Notes: a model not told the origin generated them from the letters alone. A stretch of DNA of 64,000 bases from Sphingobacteriales bacterium (GCA_004144175.1 SEFT01000003.1:220501-284500); one strand, 5' to 3'. Shown: positions 53,732 to 63,233, counted from the stretch's first letter. Translations and numbers: made by a program.

Positions 53732-54979
53732 CTATGCAGGTAATGTTTGTTTTTTTGTTGCTCTTTTCTTTTTATCAGCCGGTTCTTCTTCAATTGCCTC
53801 CGTTGCTGCTTCTACAGCCACACCTTCTACTTCCTGTCCATCACCCTCCATTTCATCTACATAGCGGCTTACGCTTAGTATCACTCCTATAGCTATACTA
53901 TTAAACCATATAGACGAACCACCCATGCTCACCAGCGGCAGGGTAAGACCTGTAACTGGCACTAAGTGCACATTTACTGCCATGTTCAGCATAGCCTGGA
54001 ATACCAGTGTAATGCTTAGCCCCACTGCCAGGAATGCCCCAAATGCATAAGGACATCGCCTGAATATCAAAATGCTTCGCCAGAGGAACAGCAGGTACAG
54101 TCCTACCAGTCCGGCTCCGCCTATCAGACCGTATTCTTCTATGATGATGGAATATATAAAGTCGGAATAAGGGTGCGGCAGAAAGTTGCGTTGCTGGCTG
54201 TTGCCGGGACCGAGGCCCGTAACACCACCATTCGCGATGGCGATCTTTGCCTGAAGCACCTGGTATACATCTTCTTTCTTCTTTCCGTCTTCGCTCTTGC
54301 CTACGAAGTCGTGTATACGCTGCTCCCATGTAGCGGCGCGGCCAAAGCCTGTGATCTTCGACACCGTAAACAGCAGCACTACACCAATGATACCCGCCAG
54401 GGCCAGCAAAGCAATATGCTTCACCTGCACACGACCAATAAAGAACAGGATGCAGCAGGTAAACCCAAGCATCATAGCCGTCGAAAGGTTGGCCGGTGCA
54501 ATCAAGGCACAAGTAGCAAATACCGGTATCAGTACAGGCATAAAGCCTTTCTTCCAGTCTTTAATTACATTTTGCTTAATGCTCAGTATCCGCGCCAGGA
54601 ACATGAACAAGGCCAGCTTAGCCAGGTCCGATGTCTGGAAGGTAATATTTACGACGGGCAGGCGTATCCAGCGCGAACCTTCGTTGAGCGTAGTACCGAA
54701 GAATAGCGTATAGAATAGTAGCGGCAGACTTATGAGGTACAGCAGCACAGCTATTTTCGCAAACTTGGTGTAGTTCAGGTTGTGTATCCAATAGATAACG
54801 CCGAGACCAACACCCAATACCATCAATTGTTTAATCAGGTAGTAGCTTCCGTTCTTATCCATGCGATAAGCAAGCGAACCCGTGGAGCTATATACAGCCA
54901 GCATGCTTACGAACGATAGTATCAATACTACCGCCCATATCACTTTATCCCCCTTTATCCTATCAAGCAACTGTTGCAT
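53732..54979 (-). CDS. ftsW: Lipid II polymerase FtsW (SEDS family)
   Basis: FtsW is the septal peptidoglycan glycosyltransferase partner of FtsI. The 415-residue protein has about ten membrane helices, the WIRLPVVNITFQTSDLAKLALFMFLAR region, PANLSTAMMLG with conserved polar residues, the extracellular loop GLGPGNSQQRNFLPHPYSDFIYSIIIEEYG and a final LPLVSMGGSSIW. A charged C-terminal tail of about 40 residues (GDGQEVEGVAVEAATEAIEEEPADKKKRATKKQ) extends beyond the core and is acidic then basic. Location between murD and murG is standard. Confidence 0.95.
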   Translation of the reverse strand: MQQLLDRIKGDKVIWAVVLILSFVSMLAVYSSTGSLAYRMDKNGSYYLIKQLMVLGVGLGVIYWIHNLNYTKFAKIAVLLYLISLPLLFYTLFFGTTLNEGSRWIRLPVVNITFQTSDLAKLALFMFLARILSIKQNVIKDWKKGFMPVLIPVFATCALIAPANLSTAMMLGFTCCILFFIGRVQVKHIALLALAGIIGVVLLFTVSKITGFGRAATWEQRIHDFVGKSEDGKKKEDVYQVLQAKIAIANGGVTGLGPGNSQQRNFLPHPYSDFIYSIIIEEYGLIGGAGLVGLYLLFLWRSILIFRRCPYAFGAFLAVGLSITLVFQAMLNMAVNVHLVPVTGLTLPLVSMGGSSIWFNSIAIGVILSVSRYVDEMEGDGQEVEGVAVEAATEAIEEEPADKKKRATKKQTLPA

Positions 54980-55015
54980 GTGAGTGTATATGAGTATTTC
55001 TAAATTCTTTTTATA

Positions 55016-56371
55016 CTACAGCGTGTGTACCGCTTCTTTGAACTGCTTGCCCCTGTCTTCGTAGTTTTTGAACAGATCGAAGCTGGCACACGCAGGCGAC
55101 AGCAGTACAGCATCACCTTTATCAGCCAGTGAGTAGGCGGCAGCTACGGCGTCCATTGCACTTTGTGTATCTATGATATTTTCCACCACTCCATCGAACG
55201 CGGCGTGAATCGGTGCATTGTCGATGCCCATACATACGATGGCTTTCACTTTCTCCTTGACCAGTTCCATTATCTCGTTATAGTCGTTGCCCTTATCCTG
55301 ACCGCCCAATATCAGCACCGTAGGTTGCTTCATGCTTTCCAGCGCAAACCATACCGAATTCACGTTTGTAGCCTTGCTATCGTTAATGAACTCGACACCA
55401 CGCACGGTAGCTACGAACTCCAGTCTATGCTCCAGCCCCTCGAACGAAGCAAAGCTTTCCCTGATCTTTTCTTTCCTGATGCCTGCGATACGTGCAGATA
55501 TACCCGCTGCCATGCTGTTATATTGATTGTGCTTACCTTTTATGGATAGATCGTGGATAGACATGCTGAGGTCTTCTCCGCCGTGTTGTATATGCATGAT
55601 GTCTCTGCTGATGTATCCGCCTTCGTTCAAGTTTTGATCGCTCATCGTGAAATAAATTTTTTGTGCGTTAGTGGAATGGCCCTTCAAATAATCCGTAATT
55701 ACGCTATCGTCAAGGTTTACTATGAAATACTGTTCTGTTGTCTGGTTTTCTGTTATACGGAACTTTGATGCTACGTAGTTCTCAAACTTGTAATCGTACC
55801 TGTCCAGGTGATCAGGGGTAATATTCAGCAGCACTGCCACATCTGGGCAAAACTGATGGATATCATCCAGCTGAAAACTGCTCACTTCTATCACATACCA
55901 CTCAGCAGGCTTTTCGGCTATCTGCCTGGCAAAGCTGTAGCCTATATTACCTACCATTGCCACATCATAGCCTGCTTTTTCCAGCAGGTGATACGTAAGC
56001 TTGGTGGTAGTACTTTTTCCGTTGCTGCCTGTTATGGCTATTATCTTGCTATCACCTTTATATCTATATCCAAATTCTATCTCGCTGCATACTTCGATAT
56101 CGGCTTTTCTGATCTCTTTCATCACAGCCACCTTCTCGCTTATGCCCGGGCTTTTTACTATGCATTGGGCATTTAGTATTTGCTCCATGCTGTGGCCACC
56201 ATCTTCGTAGGCTATACCTGCTTGCTCCAGTTCTTTCTTCGTAGCTTCTTTTATCTTTCCGCCATCTGTTACAAACACATCCCAGCCCTGCTGCTTGCCC
56301 AGCAATGCAGTACCTATACCGCTTTCGCCGGCACCCAGTATCACGAGTCTTTTATCTGTGTTCGCGTCCAA
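55016..56371 (-). CDS. murD: UDP-N-acetylmuramoylalanine--D-glutamate ligase
   Basis: MurD adds D-glutamate to UDP-MurNAc-L-Ala. The 451-residue protein has LVILGAGESGIGTALLG at the N-terminus, the ATP loop ITGSNGKSTTTKL, EVSSFQLDDIHQFCPDVAVLLNITPDHLDRY and FINDSKATNVNSVWFALES. The only start codon before the N-terminal Rossmann domain is the TTG at 56371, directly after the mraY stop codon, so translation is probably coupled to mraY. It is otherwise of normal length. Confidence 0.95.
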   Translation of the reverse strand: MDANTDKRLVILGAGESGIGTALLGKQQGWDVFVTDGGKIKEATKKELEQAGIAYEDGGHSMEQILNAQCIVKSPGISEKVAVMKEIRKADIEVCSEIEFGYRYKGDSKIIAITGSNGKSTTTKLTYHLLEKAGYDVAMVGNIGYSFARQIAEKPAEWYVIEVSSFQLDDIHQFCPDVAVLLNITPDHLDRYDYKFENYVASKFRITENQTTEQYFIVNLDDSVITDYLKGHSTNAQKIYFTMSDQNLNEGGYISRDIMHIQHGGEDLSMSIHDLSIKGKHNQYNSMAAGISARIAGIRKEKIRESFASFEGLEHRLEFVATVRGVEFINDSKATNVNSVWFALESMKQPTVLILGGQDKGNDYNEIMELVKEKVKAIVCMGIDNAPIHAAFDGVVENIIDTQSAMDAVAAAYSLADKGDAVLLSPACASFDLFKNYEDRGKQFKEAVHTL

Positions 56372-57643
56372 CTATTGCAGTTTTAATGTCACGATGCTCA
56401 ATATGGCAAGCAATATGCCCACGATCCAAAACCTTGTTACTATTTTACTTTCATGATATCCTAGTTTCTGGTAGTGGTGGTGCAGCGGAGACATCAACAG
56501 TATCCTGCGGCCCTCACCATACTTTTTCTTTGTGTATTTGAAATAACTCACCTGCAATACCACCGACAGATTTTCTACGAGGAATATGCCGCAGATAATA
56601 GGCACTAAAAGCTCTTTTCTTACAATGATTGCCAGCGATGCTATAATACCGCCCAGCGCCAGGCTACCTGTATCGCCCATAAATACCTGTGCCGGATAGG
56701 CATTGTACCAAAGGAAGCCTACACATGCACCTATGAATGCACCAATAAATATCGATAGCTCACTAAGGTTTGGTATGTGCATAATACCCAGGTAGTCGGC
56801 AAAAATGTAGTTACCAGACACATAGGCAAATACCGCAAGGCAAACGCCAATGATAGCCGATGTGCCCGTTGCCAGTCCGTCTATACCATCTGTAATATTG
56901 GCACCGTTCGACACAGCTACAATTATGAAGATCACGAACAGGATATAGATAATAGGCGTAACAATACCTACATTGCTTTCACCAAACCAGCGGGCAATGC
57001 CTTCGTAGCTCATCTCGTGGCTCTTCACGAATGGTATAGTCGTCGTAACACTCTTCACAGTAGTGTATTTACGCTCGTTTCCGTTTTGGTCTTTACGAAC
57101 GTATGGCTGCGAAACCACCTGCTCCGTTTTATTACGGATCGTCGGCTGCCCTTCTACAACTTCTCGTGTAGTCACCACGTGCTGATTGTAATACATGGTG
57201 GTGCCTACTATAATACCCAGCCCTATCTGACCCAGTATTTTAAACCTTCCTGCCAGTCCTTCTTTATCTTTCTTAAATACTTTGATATAGTCATCCAGAA
57301 AGCCTACCAGCCCAAGCCATATAGTAGATACCAGCATCAAAATGATGTATACATTGATAACGCGTGCAAACAATATGGTAGGTATCAGTATGGCTGATAT
57401 GATGATGATACCACCCATGGTAGGAGTACCATGCTTTTGCTTTTCGCCTTGCAAACCAAGATCGCGTACCGTTTCGCCTATCTGCTTGCGCTGAAGATAC
57501 TTGATCAGCCCCTTGCCCATAAAGGTGGAGATGACCAGGGAAAGTATGATGGCCATAGCTGCGCGGAAGCTGATATAGTAGAACACCCCGGCCCCGGTGA
57601 GTCCGAAATGTTCGCGCAGATATGTAAATAAGTAGTACAACAT
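56372..57643 (-). CDS. mraY: Phospho-N-acetylmuramoyl-pentapeptide transferase
   Basis: MraY transfers phospho-MurNAc-pentapeptide to undecaprenyl phosphate, giving lipid I. The 423-residue membrane protein has [11 protein letters not shown], the Asp-rich [34 protein letters not shown] and the His motif [16 protein letters not shown] periplasmic loop after the fourth helix carries about 55 extra residues ([21 protein letters not shown] and [17 protein letters not shown]) before IPFVKSHE. E. coli MraY is about 360 residues; this insertion is known for Bacteroidota as far as I can judge. It lies ten bases from murE. Confidence 0.95.
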   Translation of the reverse strand: MLYYLFTYLREHFGLTGAGVFYYISFRAAMAIILSLVISTFMGKGLIKYLQRKQIGETVRDLGLQGEKQKHGTPTMGGIIIISAILIPTILFARVINVYIILMLVSTIWLGLVGFLDDYIKVFKKDKEGLAGRFKILGQIGLGIIVGTTMYYNQHVVTTREVVEGQPTIRNKTEQVVSQPYVRKDQNGNERKYTTVKSVTTTIPFVKSHEMSYEGIARWFGESNVGIVTPIIYILFVIFIIVAVSNGANITDGIDGLATGTSAIIGVCLAVFAYVSGNYIFADYLGIMHIPNLSELSIFIGAFIGACVGFLWYNAYPAQVFMGDTGSLALGGIIASLAIIVRKELLVPIICGIFLVENLSVVLQVSYFKYTKKKYGEGRRILLMSPLHHHYQKLGYHESKIVTRFWIVGILLAILSIVTLKLQ

Positions 57644-57653
57644 ATTTCTTTCC

Positions 57654-59120
57654 CTATTTATTTAATGTCTTAAATGCTTCTGTCAGCACTGCCCTGTCAT
57701 CAAAAGGGTGTTTCACTCCTTTTATCTCCTGGTAAGTTTCATGGCCTTTACCGGCTATCAGTATGATGTCCTGCTGGCCGGCTAATGCACATGCTGTCTT
57801 TATTGCCTCTCTTCTGTCTGTTATTCTCAACACTTTTCTCTTATGCGCGCCCGTAAGGCTCGCCTCCATATCATTCAGTATATCTTCAGGGTTTTCGCTT
57901 CTCGGGTTGTCCGATGTCAGTATCACGCGGTCGCTGTGCTCACATACCACTTCTGCCATTACCGGGCGCTTGGTTTTATCACGGTCGCCGCCGCAGCCTA
58001 CTACGGTGATGATCTGCTGGCCATCTACTCTTAGCTGCTTTACGGTAGCCAGTACATTTATCAGCGCATCGGGCGTATGTGCATAGTCCACTATACCCAG
58101 CACCTTGTCGTTCGGCGACATGTATGTTTCAAACCGGCCCGGCGCTCCGTGCAGGTTGCTCAGCACCGACAATACCTTCATTTCATCCTCGCCCAGCAAC
58201 GTTGCTGCGCCGTACACCGCCAGCAGGTTATAGGCATTGAATGTTCCTATCATCCTGAAATGCGCTTCATGTACGCCTACCAGCATCACAAGGCCGGTCA
58301 GGTTGTTCTCCAGTATCTTGCCTTTGATGTTGCCCGGCGCTTTCAGGCTATATGCATTCTTACTTGCATTGGTGTTTTGCAGCATCACCATACCGCGCTT
58401 ATCATCGGCATTGGTCAGTGCAAATGCTTCTTTAGGCAACCCGTCAAAGAATGCTTTCTTTACGCGTATGTATTCGTCAAAGGTTTTATGATAATCTAAG
58501 TGATCGTGCGTGATGTTCGTGAAGATGCCACCGGCGAATTGTATACCGTCTATACGGTGTTGATGCACCGCATGGGAGCTTACTTCCATAAATACATACT
58601 CGCATCCCGCATCCGCCATCTTAGCCAGCAATGCCTGTATCGATACAGCATCAGGCGTGGTATGCGTAGATATTTCTACCGCGTCGTCAATATGGTTCTG
58701 TACGGTCGATATCAATCCTGTTTTGTAACCCAGTGCTTTATATAGCTGGTACAGCAGCGTGGCGGTTGTAGTTTTACCGTTGGTACCCGTAACACCCACT
58801 ATCTTCATTTGCATAGATGGATCGCCATAGAATGAGCTGGCAATAAGGCCTGCTACCGCTGCACTATCTTTTACCTGTATATAGGTTACGCCGTCTTTAC
58901 GATTCTCTGGCAACTGCTCGCATACGACAGCCGATGCTCCCATATCGACAGCTTTATCGATGAACTGGTGCCCATCGACAGCCGTACCGCGTAGCGCGAT
59001 GAACAGCGTACCGGCCGCTACTTTGCGCGAGTCGATACAGATACTGTTTACCTCAACAGCAGTATCGCCCAATACTTGCACCGGTTGTATGCGTATCAAT
59101 ATGTCTTTTAGTACGGCCAT
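57654..59120 (-). CDS. murE: UDP-MurNAc-L-Ala-D-Glu--2,6-diaminopimelate ligase
   Basis: MurE adds the third residue of the peptide stem. The 488-residue protein has [26 protein letters not shown] at the N-terminus, ATP loop [48 protein letters not shown] and the specificity motif [15 protein letters not shown] indicates meso-diaminopimelate rather than lysine, so the wall is of the mDAP type. Its start abuts the ftsI stop codon. murF, which often follows murE, is absent from this cluster. Confidence 0.96.
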   Translation of the reverse strand: MAVLKDILIRIQPVQVLGDTAVEVNSICIDSRKVAAGTLFIALRGTAVDGHQFIDKAVDMGASAVVCEQLPENRKDGVTYIQVKDSAAVAGLIASSFYGDPSMQMKIVGVTGTNGKTTTATLLYQLYKALGYKTGLISTVQNHIDDAVEISTHTTPDAVSIQALLAKMADAGCEYVFMEVSSHAVHQHRIDGIQFAGGIFTNITHDHLDYHKTFDEYIRVKKAFFDGLPKEAFALTNADDKRGMVMLQNTNASKNAYSLKAPGNIKGKILENNLTGLVMLVGVHEAHFRMIGTFNAYNLLAVYGAATLLGEDEMKVLSVLSNLHGAPGRFETYMSPNDKVLGIVDYAHTPDALINVLATVKQLRVDGQQIITVVGCGGDRDKTKRPVMAEVVCEHSDRVILTSDNPRSENPEDILNDMEASLTGAHKRKVLRITDRREAIKTACALAGQQDIILIAGKGHETYQEIKGVKHPFDDRAVLTEAFKTLNK

Positions 59121-61208
59121 TTAGCTTAGTTGCAATACAATTGTTTGACCCTTCATTACACGGTTGCCCGGTGCCACCGATTGTTGCTGCACCTTGCCTT
59201 TTCCTTTTACATGCACCTGCAGTCCTTCTTTCTCCAGCAGGTACACGGCATCCTTTAACCCCATACCGTTTACATCAGGCATCATGCCTTTGTATATAGC
59301 TTTAGGTGTTATGTCGATTTTCCTGCTCGAGTCAGAGGTTAGCTGTGCTATATAGTTGTCCTGCCCGATGTTTGCTTTCTGGCCAATGGCATTCAGCAAT
59401 ACCCTGTAGCTACCGGCAGTTGCCTGCTGTGCATACATTCTGCTTTTCGTAGCCTTGGCAATACTATCCAGCGGGCCATCCCAGCCTTTGCCCGATGCGA
59501 ATATCTTATCGGCTATCATCCTGAAAACAGGTGCGGCAATGGTACCACCATAATAGGCACCAGAGCGCGGCTTGGTACGTATCACTACCGCAATGGTATA
59601 GCGTGGCTTTTCTGCCGGGAAATACCCTACGAAAGAACCCTGGTATACGCCATCGGTATATTTGATTCCTTTGTCGGCCACCTGCGCGGTACCGGTCTTA
59701 CCGGCTATATTGTAGAAAGGCCCTTGTATGTGTTTACCGGTTCCGCTCACAGCTACCTCGCGCGTGCAGGCTTGCAGCTGCCTGATGGTGCTGCTGTCAC
59801 CTATTGCTTCTTCTACCACTTCCGGCTTGAAGTTCTTGATAGACCTTCCGTATTCGCGGATGGAGCTGATCAGGTAAGGTCGCATCATCTTACCGTTGTT
59901 GGCAACTGCATTATACACCATAGCGGTATGCAACGGTGTTACCTGTATAGAGTATCCCGTAGCCATCCATGGCAGTGTAGTTGCACTCCATGTTTTGCTT
60001 TTCGGTGTTACCAGTACCGGCCTGCGCTCGCCGGCCAGGTCTATGCCCGTACGCTCATGCAGGTGCAGCTTCTTTATATTATTTATGAACCTGTCCGGCT
60101 CTTTGTAATAGTATTGATATGCCAGCTTAGCCATAGCTGCATTAGAAGAATGTGCAAAGGCATCTCTGATAGACAATACGCCAAGGCCCAGGTGTGAATC
60201 CCTCATGGTACGATTGCCAAAGCGGATAGCTCCACCTTCGCAGTTCACCATATCATTTACGTTGATGTATTTATCATTCAACAATGATATAAGCGTCACG
60301 AGCTTGAATGTAGAACCCGGCTCGGTTGGTATCATTGCATAATTGAAGTCTTCCCAATAGCTGCCATCCTTTTGGCGGCCCAGGTTCACCAGTGCTTTTA
60401 TCTTGCCGGTTTGCACTTCCATTACGATCACCGTACCGTACAGGCACTCGTATTGCTGCAGTACGCTCATCAGCCCGTGCTCTGCTACTTCCTGTATGCC
60501 TACATCCAGAGTAGTTACCAAGTCGCGGCCATTTTGCGGGTCTACTTCCGAGCCCTCTACCGGCGCCCATACACCACCTGTCAGCTTCTGCTCTATACGG
60601 CTGCCGCTTTCACCATTCAATACTGTATCATAGGTAGCTTCCATACCTATGGTTTGGCTGTTCTCACGATACAGTCCGATGGTACGGTAAGCAAGCATAC
60701 CATATGGGTTGATGCGCTTGATCTTAGGGTCTTCAATAAACCCACCCTTTCTTTTTCCTTTATTAAAGATGGGATAAGAGCGCAATGCCTGGTACTGATA
60801 ATAAGGCAGATTCTTCTTTAACAACCAGTAGCGCGACTTTTTATTAAAACCTTGCGTTAGCCTGTTTTTATATGTTTCAGGAGAAGCATCACCAAACAGT
60901 TCAGACATACGGAAAGCCAGACTATCGACTTTCTCATGGAATGTCTCAGGTTTTATTACCGTAAAGTCAACATGCACATCAAACTGCGGAAGTGAAGAAC
61001 AAAGCAGCGCCCCGTCCTCCGTATATATATTACCACGCTCGGCAGGCAGCGTTGTGCTGCGCATGTGCATTTGCTCGGCCAGCCTGCGCAGCTCGGGACC
61101 TTCGCCGCTTTGTATGCTGGCCGCTTTTATAATAACAGCGATGCCCAGCAAGCAAATGCAGACGAATGCCACATATACCCTAAACCGTATGTCCTTTTTT
61201 ACGTTCAA
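59121..61208 (-). CDS. ftsI: Penicillin-binding transpeptidase FtsI/PBP3 with PASTA domain
   Basis: FtsI cross-links septal peptidoglycan. The 695-residue protein has an N-terminal membrane helix (VYVAFVCICLLGIAVII), a dimerisation domain with LPAERGNIYTEDGALL, and the transpeptidase domain with catalytic Ser299 in STFK, the SSN motif (FAHSSNAAMAK) and KTGTAQ. A single PASTA repeat closes the protein (MPDVNGMGLKDAVYLLEKEGLQ, VAPGNRVMKGQTIVLQ). The start is a TTG at 61208 that overlaps the ftsL-like stop codon (TTGA), with no ATG available before the membrane helix. Confidence 0.94.
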   Translation of the reverse strand: MNVKKDIRFRVYVAFVCICLLGIAVIIKAASIQSGEGPELRRLAEQMHMRSTTLPAERGNIYTEDGALLCSSLPQFDVHVDFTVIKPETFHEKVDSLAFRMSELFGDASPETYKNRLTQGFNKKSRYWLLKKNLPYYQYQALRSYPIFNKGKRKGGFIEDPKIKRINPYGMLAYRTIGLYRENSQTIGMEATYDTVLNGESGSRIEQKLTGGVWAPVEGSEVDPQNGRDLVTTLDVGIQEVAEHGLMSVLQQYECLYGTVIVMEVQTGKIKALVNLGRQKDGSYWEDFNYAMIPTEPGSTFKLVTLISLLNDKYINVNDMVNCEGGAIRFGNRTMRDSHLGLGVLSIRDAFAHSSNAAMAKLAYQYYYKEPDRFINNIKKLHLHERTGIDLAGERRPVLVTPKSKTWSATTLPWMATGYSIQVTPLHTAMVYNAVANNGKMMRPYLISSIREYGRSIKNFKPEVVEEAIGDSSTIRQLQACTREVAVSGTGKHIQGPFYNIAGKTGTAQVADKGIKYTDGVYQGSFVGYFPAEKPRYTIAVVIRTKPRSGAYYGGTIAAPVFRMIADKIFASGKGWDGPLDSIAKATKSRMYAQQATAGSYRVLLNAIGQKANIGQDNYIAQLTSDSSRKIDITPKAIYKGMMPDVNGMGLKDAVYLLEKEGLQVHVKGKGKVQQQSVAPGNRVMKGQTIVLQLS

Positions 61209-61588
61209 TTCACTGCCACTTTAGCGGTACTGGTATCTATTTCTATACTGTATGCGGGAAGCATCAATGGCTTCAGCCCGAATGCTGCTGCGTTACGGAT
61301 CACCTGCGATTCCATACGCGTATATAGCAGTTGGGTTTTGATATCCATATATTTCCAGCGCAATTCTTTAATGATCTTGTGCTTCTGGTTCAGCTCGCGC
61401 TGCATCTCTACAGAGCGCTGATTATTGCTGATGTAGAGCACACACAAAAACGCTATAAATGCCAGGTAAGGAACGTTACTTACCACTGCCCTGTAAGACA
61501 ACTTATCCATCAACGCCTTCCAGTCGTTGCGGACGCGCTCCGAAGATTTCGGCTCCTGTGCGCTGTTCGTGTCTTTCTCTCTGCTCAT
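61205..61588 (-). CDS. ftsL: FtsL-like divisome protein
   Basis: The 127-residue protein has a polar cytosolic N-terminus of about 35 residues, one transmembrane helix (VPYLAFIAFLCVLYI) and a periplasmic coiled coil (SVEMQRELNQKHKIIKELRWKYMDIKTQLLYTRMES). This architecture and its location between rsmH and ftsI mark it as the FtsL counterpart, though primary-sequence similarity to E. coli FtsL is low. It should form the FtsQLB complex with FtsQ. The stop overlaps the ftsI TTG start. Confidence 0.85.
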   Translation of the reverse strand: MSREKDTNSAQEPKSSERVRNDWKALMDKLSYRAVVSNVPYLAFIAFLCVLYISNNQRSVEMQRELNQKHKIIKELRWKYMDIKTQLLYTRMESQVIRNAAAFGLKPLMLPAYSIEIDTSTAKVAVN

Positions 61589-61596
61589 TATTGTTT

Positions 61597-62508
61597 CTAT
61601 ATCTTTTCTGCTATGCGCAACCGTGCACTGCGTGCGCGGGGATTATTTTTTATTTCTTCTTCCGTTGGTTCCATCGGCTTGTTATTGACCGCCCTAAGGG
61701 TGCTTTTATTTGTCGATACTCCAAATATGTCTTTCTCTGCTTCTTCCCATCCGCCCTGCTTAATGAACTGCTTCACTATGCGGTCTTCCAGCGAGTGGAA
61801 GGTGATGACACTTAGCCTGCCACCGGGCTTCAGGCTCATTGCTGCCTGTTGCAAAAATTCTTTCAGCGCCCCAAACTCATCGTTCACCTCTATACGTAGT
61901 GCCTGGAACAACTGCGCCAGGTAGCGTTGCGGTAAACCCTTTACTACCGGGGCTATCATACTTTTCAAAGACTCTATCGTCGTCAGCTTTACTTTATTCC
62001 GCTCGGTTACAATATGTTTTGCCAGCTGCCTCGCGTTGCGCACTTCTCCGTATTGCTCAAAGAGCTTGTGCAGCTGCTGCTCGCCATAAGTTTGCAACAC
62101 ATCTGCCGCAGTCATCTCTATCCGTTTGTCCATCCGCATATCCAGCGGGCCGTCGAACCGGATGGAAAAACCGCGCTCTGCCGTATCAAATTGAAAAGAA
62201 CTTACTCCAAGATCTGCCAGTATACCATCCACTTCAGGGTGGCCATGCAGCCGCAGAAAACGTTTTATATACCGGAAGTTTTCAGTTACCGGCACCAGCC
62301 TTTCGTCGTCAGGCTTATTTCTCCAGGCATCCGCGTCGTGGTCGAAAGAAAGCAACTTCCCTTCCCGGCCCAATTGCTCCAGTATCAACCGGCTGTGCCC
62401 ACCGCCACCAAAAGTGGCATCGACATAGACACCATCTTTTTTGATGTCCAGTCCGGCTACTGTTTCCTGTAAAAGAACTGTTGTGTGGTAAAAAGTGGGA
62501 TTACCCAT
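61597..62508 (-). CDS. rsmH: 16S rRNA m4C1402 methyltransferase RsmH
   Basis: RsmH (MraW) methylates N4 of C1402 in the ribosomal P site. The 303-residue protein begins with FYHTTVLLQETVAGLDIKKDGVYVDATFGGGGHS, including the SAM-binding Gly loop, then FDHDADAW, ILADLGVSSFQFD, and ends with LSVITFHSLEDRIVKQFI and NPRARSARLRIAEKI. The length is usual. It follows mraZ after five bases in the dcw operon. Confidence 0.97.
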   Translation of the reverse strand: MGNPTFYHTTVLLQETVAGLDIKKDGVYVDATFGGGGHSRLILEQLGREGKLLSFDHDADAWRNKPDDERLVPVTENFRYIKRFLRLHGHPEVDGILADLGVSSFQFDTAERGFSIRFDGPLDMRMDKRIEMTAADVLQTYGEQQLHKLFEQYGEVRNARQLAKHIVTERNKVKLTTIESLKSMIAPVVKGLPQRYLAQLFQALRIEVNDEFGALKEFLQQAAMSLKPGGRLSVITFHSLEDRIVKQFIKQGGWEEAEKDIFGVSTNKSTLRAVNNKPMEPTEEEIKNNPRARSARLRIAEKI

Positions 62509-62513
62509 TTCAT

Positions 62514-62981
62514 CTAGCTTTCAAATGGGTTAATGAAATCGCCACCGGCCACCTCTGCTGCCAGGCTGCTGAAGTCAGCAGCATGCTTCTGTATATACGC
62601 GTAATACGTATCTTTATCCCACAACTCTACTTTATTGCCCTGCGCAGAAATTATCATGTCTTTTTTAATGTTTGAATACTCCTGCAAAGGCTTAGATAGC
62701 AACAAGCGGCCTGCGCTGTCTGCTTCCACAATAGTTGCTCCGTTTAGGAACAACCGTTTAAATTCCCTGACTTTTGGATTGAAATCGTTGAGCTTGTTGA
62801 TTTTTTCGGATAAGGCATTCCATGTATCCATCGGATACAAAGTGAGGCAGTTCTCAAACCCACGGTTAATAACGAAGCGCTCAGCAGCCCCTTCCGGAAG
62901 CTGCTTGCGAAACCCTGCAGGCAGCAAAAAGCGGCCTTTAGAGTCTATCGCTACTTCATATTCACCGAGAAAACCAGTCAT
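62514..62981 (-). CDS. mraZ: Transcriptional regulator MraZ
   Basis: MraZ is an AbrB/SpoVT-like DNA-binding protein with two tandem copies of the domain, forming ring-shaped oligomers; it represses its own operon in E. coli and acts on the dcw cluster in mycoplasmas. The 155-residue protein shows the two DxxGR motifs: AIDSKGRFLLPAGFRKQ and VEADSAGRLLLSKPL. It is the first gene of the dcw operon. Upstream lies a four-fold 10-bp repeat that overlaps the proposed promoter, consistent with autoregulation. Confidence 0.96.
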   Translation of the reverse strand: MTGFLGEYEVAIDSKGRFLLPAGFRKQLPEGAAERFVINRGFENCLTLYPMDTWNALSEKINKLNDFNPKVREFKRLFLNGATIVEADSAGRLLLSKPLQEYSNIKKDMIISAQGNKVELWDKDTYYAYIQKHAADFSSLAAEVAGGDFINPFES

Positions 62982-62996
62982 GGGTATGGAACCTGT

Positions 62997-63028
62997 AAAA
63001 TGTACTTATAACCACAAAGTAACACAAA
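62997..63028 (-). promoter_or_regulatory. Candidate promoter of the dcw operon (mraZ)
   Basis: On the minus strand TTTG (63028-63025, the third TTTGTG repeat), 20 bases, TACATTTT (63004-62997, last base mismatched). It lies 15 bases before the mraZ ATG. The -33 element is embedded in the repeat array. Confidence 0.5.
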
Positions 63029-63048
63029 CTCCCACAAATTCACACAAA
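63013..63048 (-). promoter_or_regulatory. Four TTTGTG direct repeats at 10-bp period, putative MraZ operator
   Basis: Read toward mraZ: TTTGTGTGAA, TTTGTGGGAG, TTTGTGTTAC, TTTGTGG. The conserved six bases occur at 63048-43, 63038-33, 63028-23 and 63018-13, an exact 10-base spacing. Known MraZ operators are short direct repeats at about one helical turn, e.g. TGGG-type in E. coli and AAAGTG-type in mycoplasmas. Confidence 0.7.
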
Positions 63049-63063
63049 CGGATTTCGACATAT

Positions 63064-63072
63064 TTTTCCACA
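63064..63072 (+). promoter_or_regulatory. Near-match DnaA box
   Basis: TTTTCCACA differs at one base from the DnaA-box consensus TTATCCACA and is oriented opposite to the two perfect boxes downstream. Confidence 0.35.
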
Positions 63073-63144
63073 ATAAAATATGAGGGTAGAAGCTTGTCCT
63101 GCAAAGGATTCCAGCCTTGAGCGCACATGTTGTTGATACTCAAT

Positions 63145-63173
63145 TGTGGATAACCGTAAATTTCTGTGGATAA
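63145..63173 (-). promoter_or_regulatory. Pair of perfect DnaA boxes, 20 bp apart
   Basis: TTATCCACA on the minus strand at 63153-63145 and again at 63173-63165, as part of a 12-base direct repeat TGTGGATAACCG. Both match the high-affinity DnaA consensus. They lie in the divergent region between mraZ and bamD. Confidence 0.55.
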
Positions 63174-63233
63174 CCGCAACAAGGACCTGGAAATCGGTTA
63201 CATAGTTGATTTTAACATAGTTTTACGCGCATA

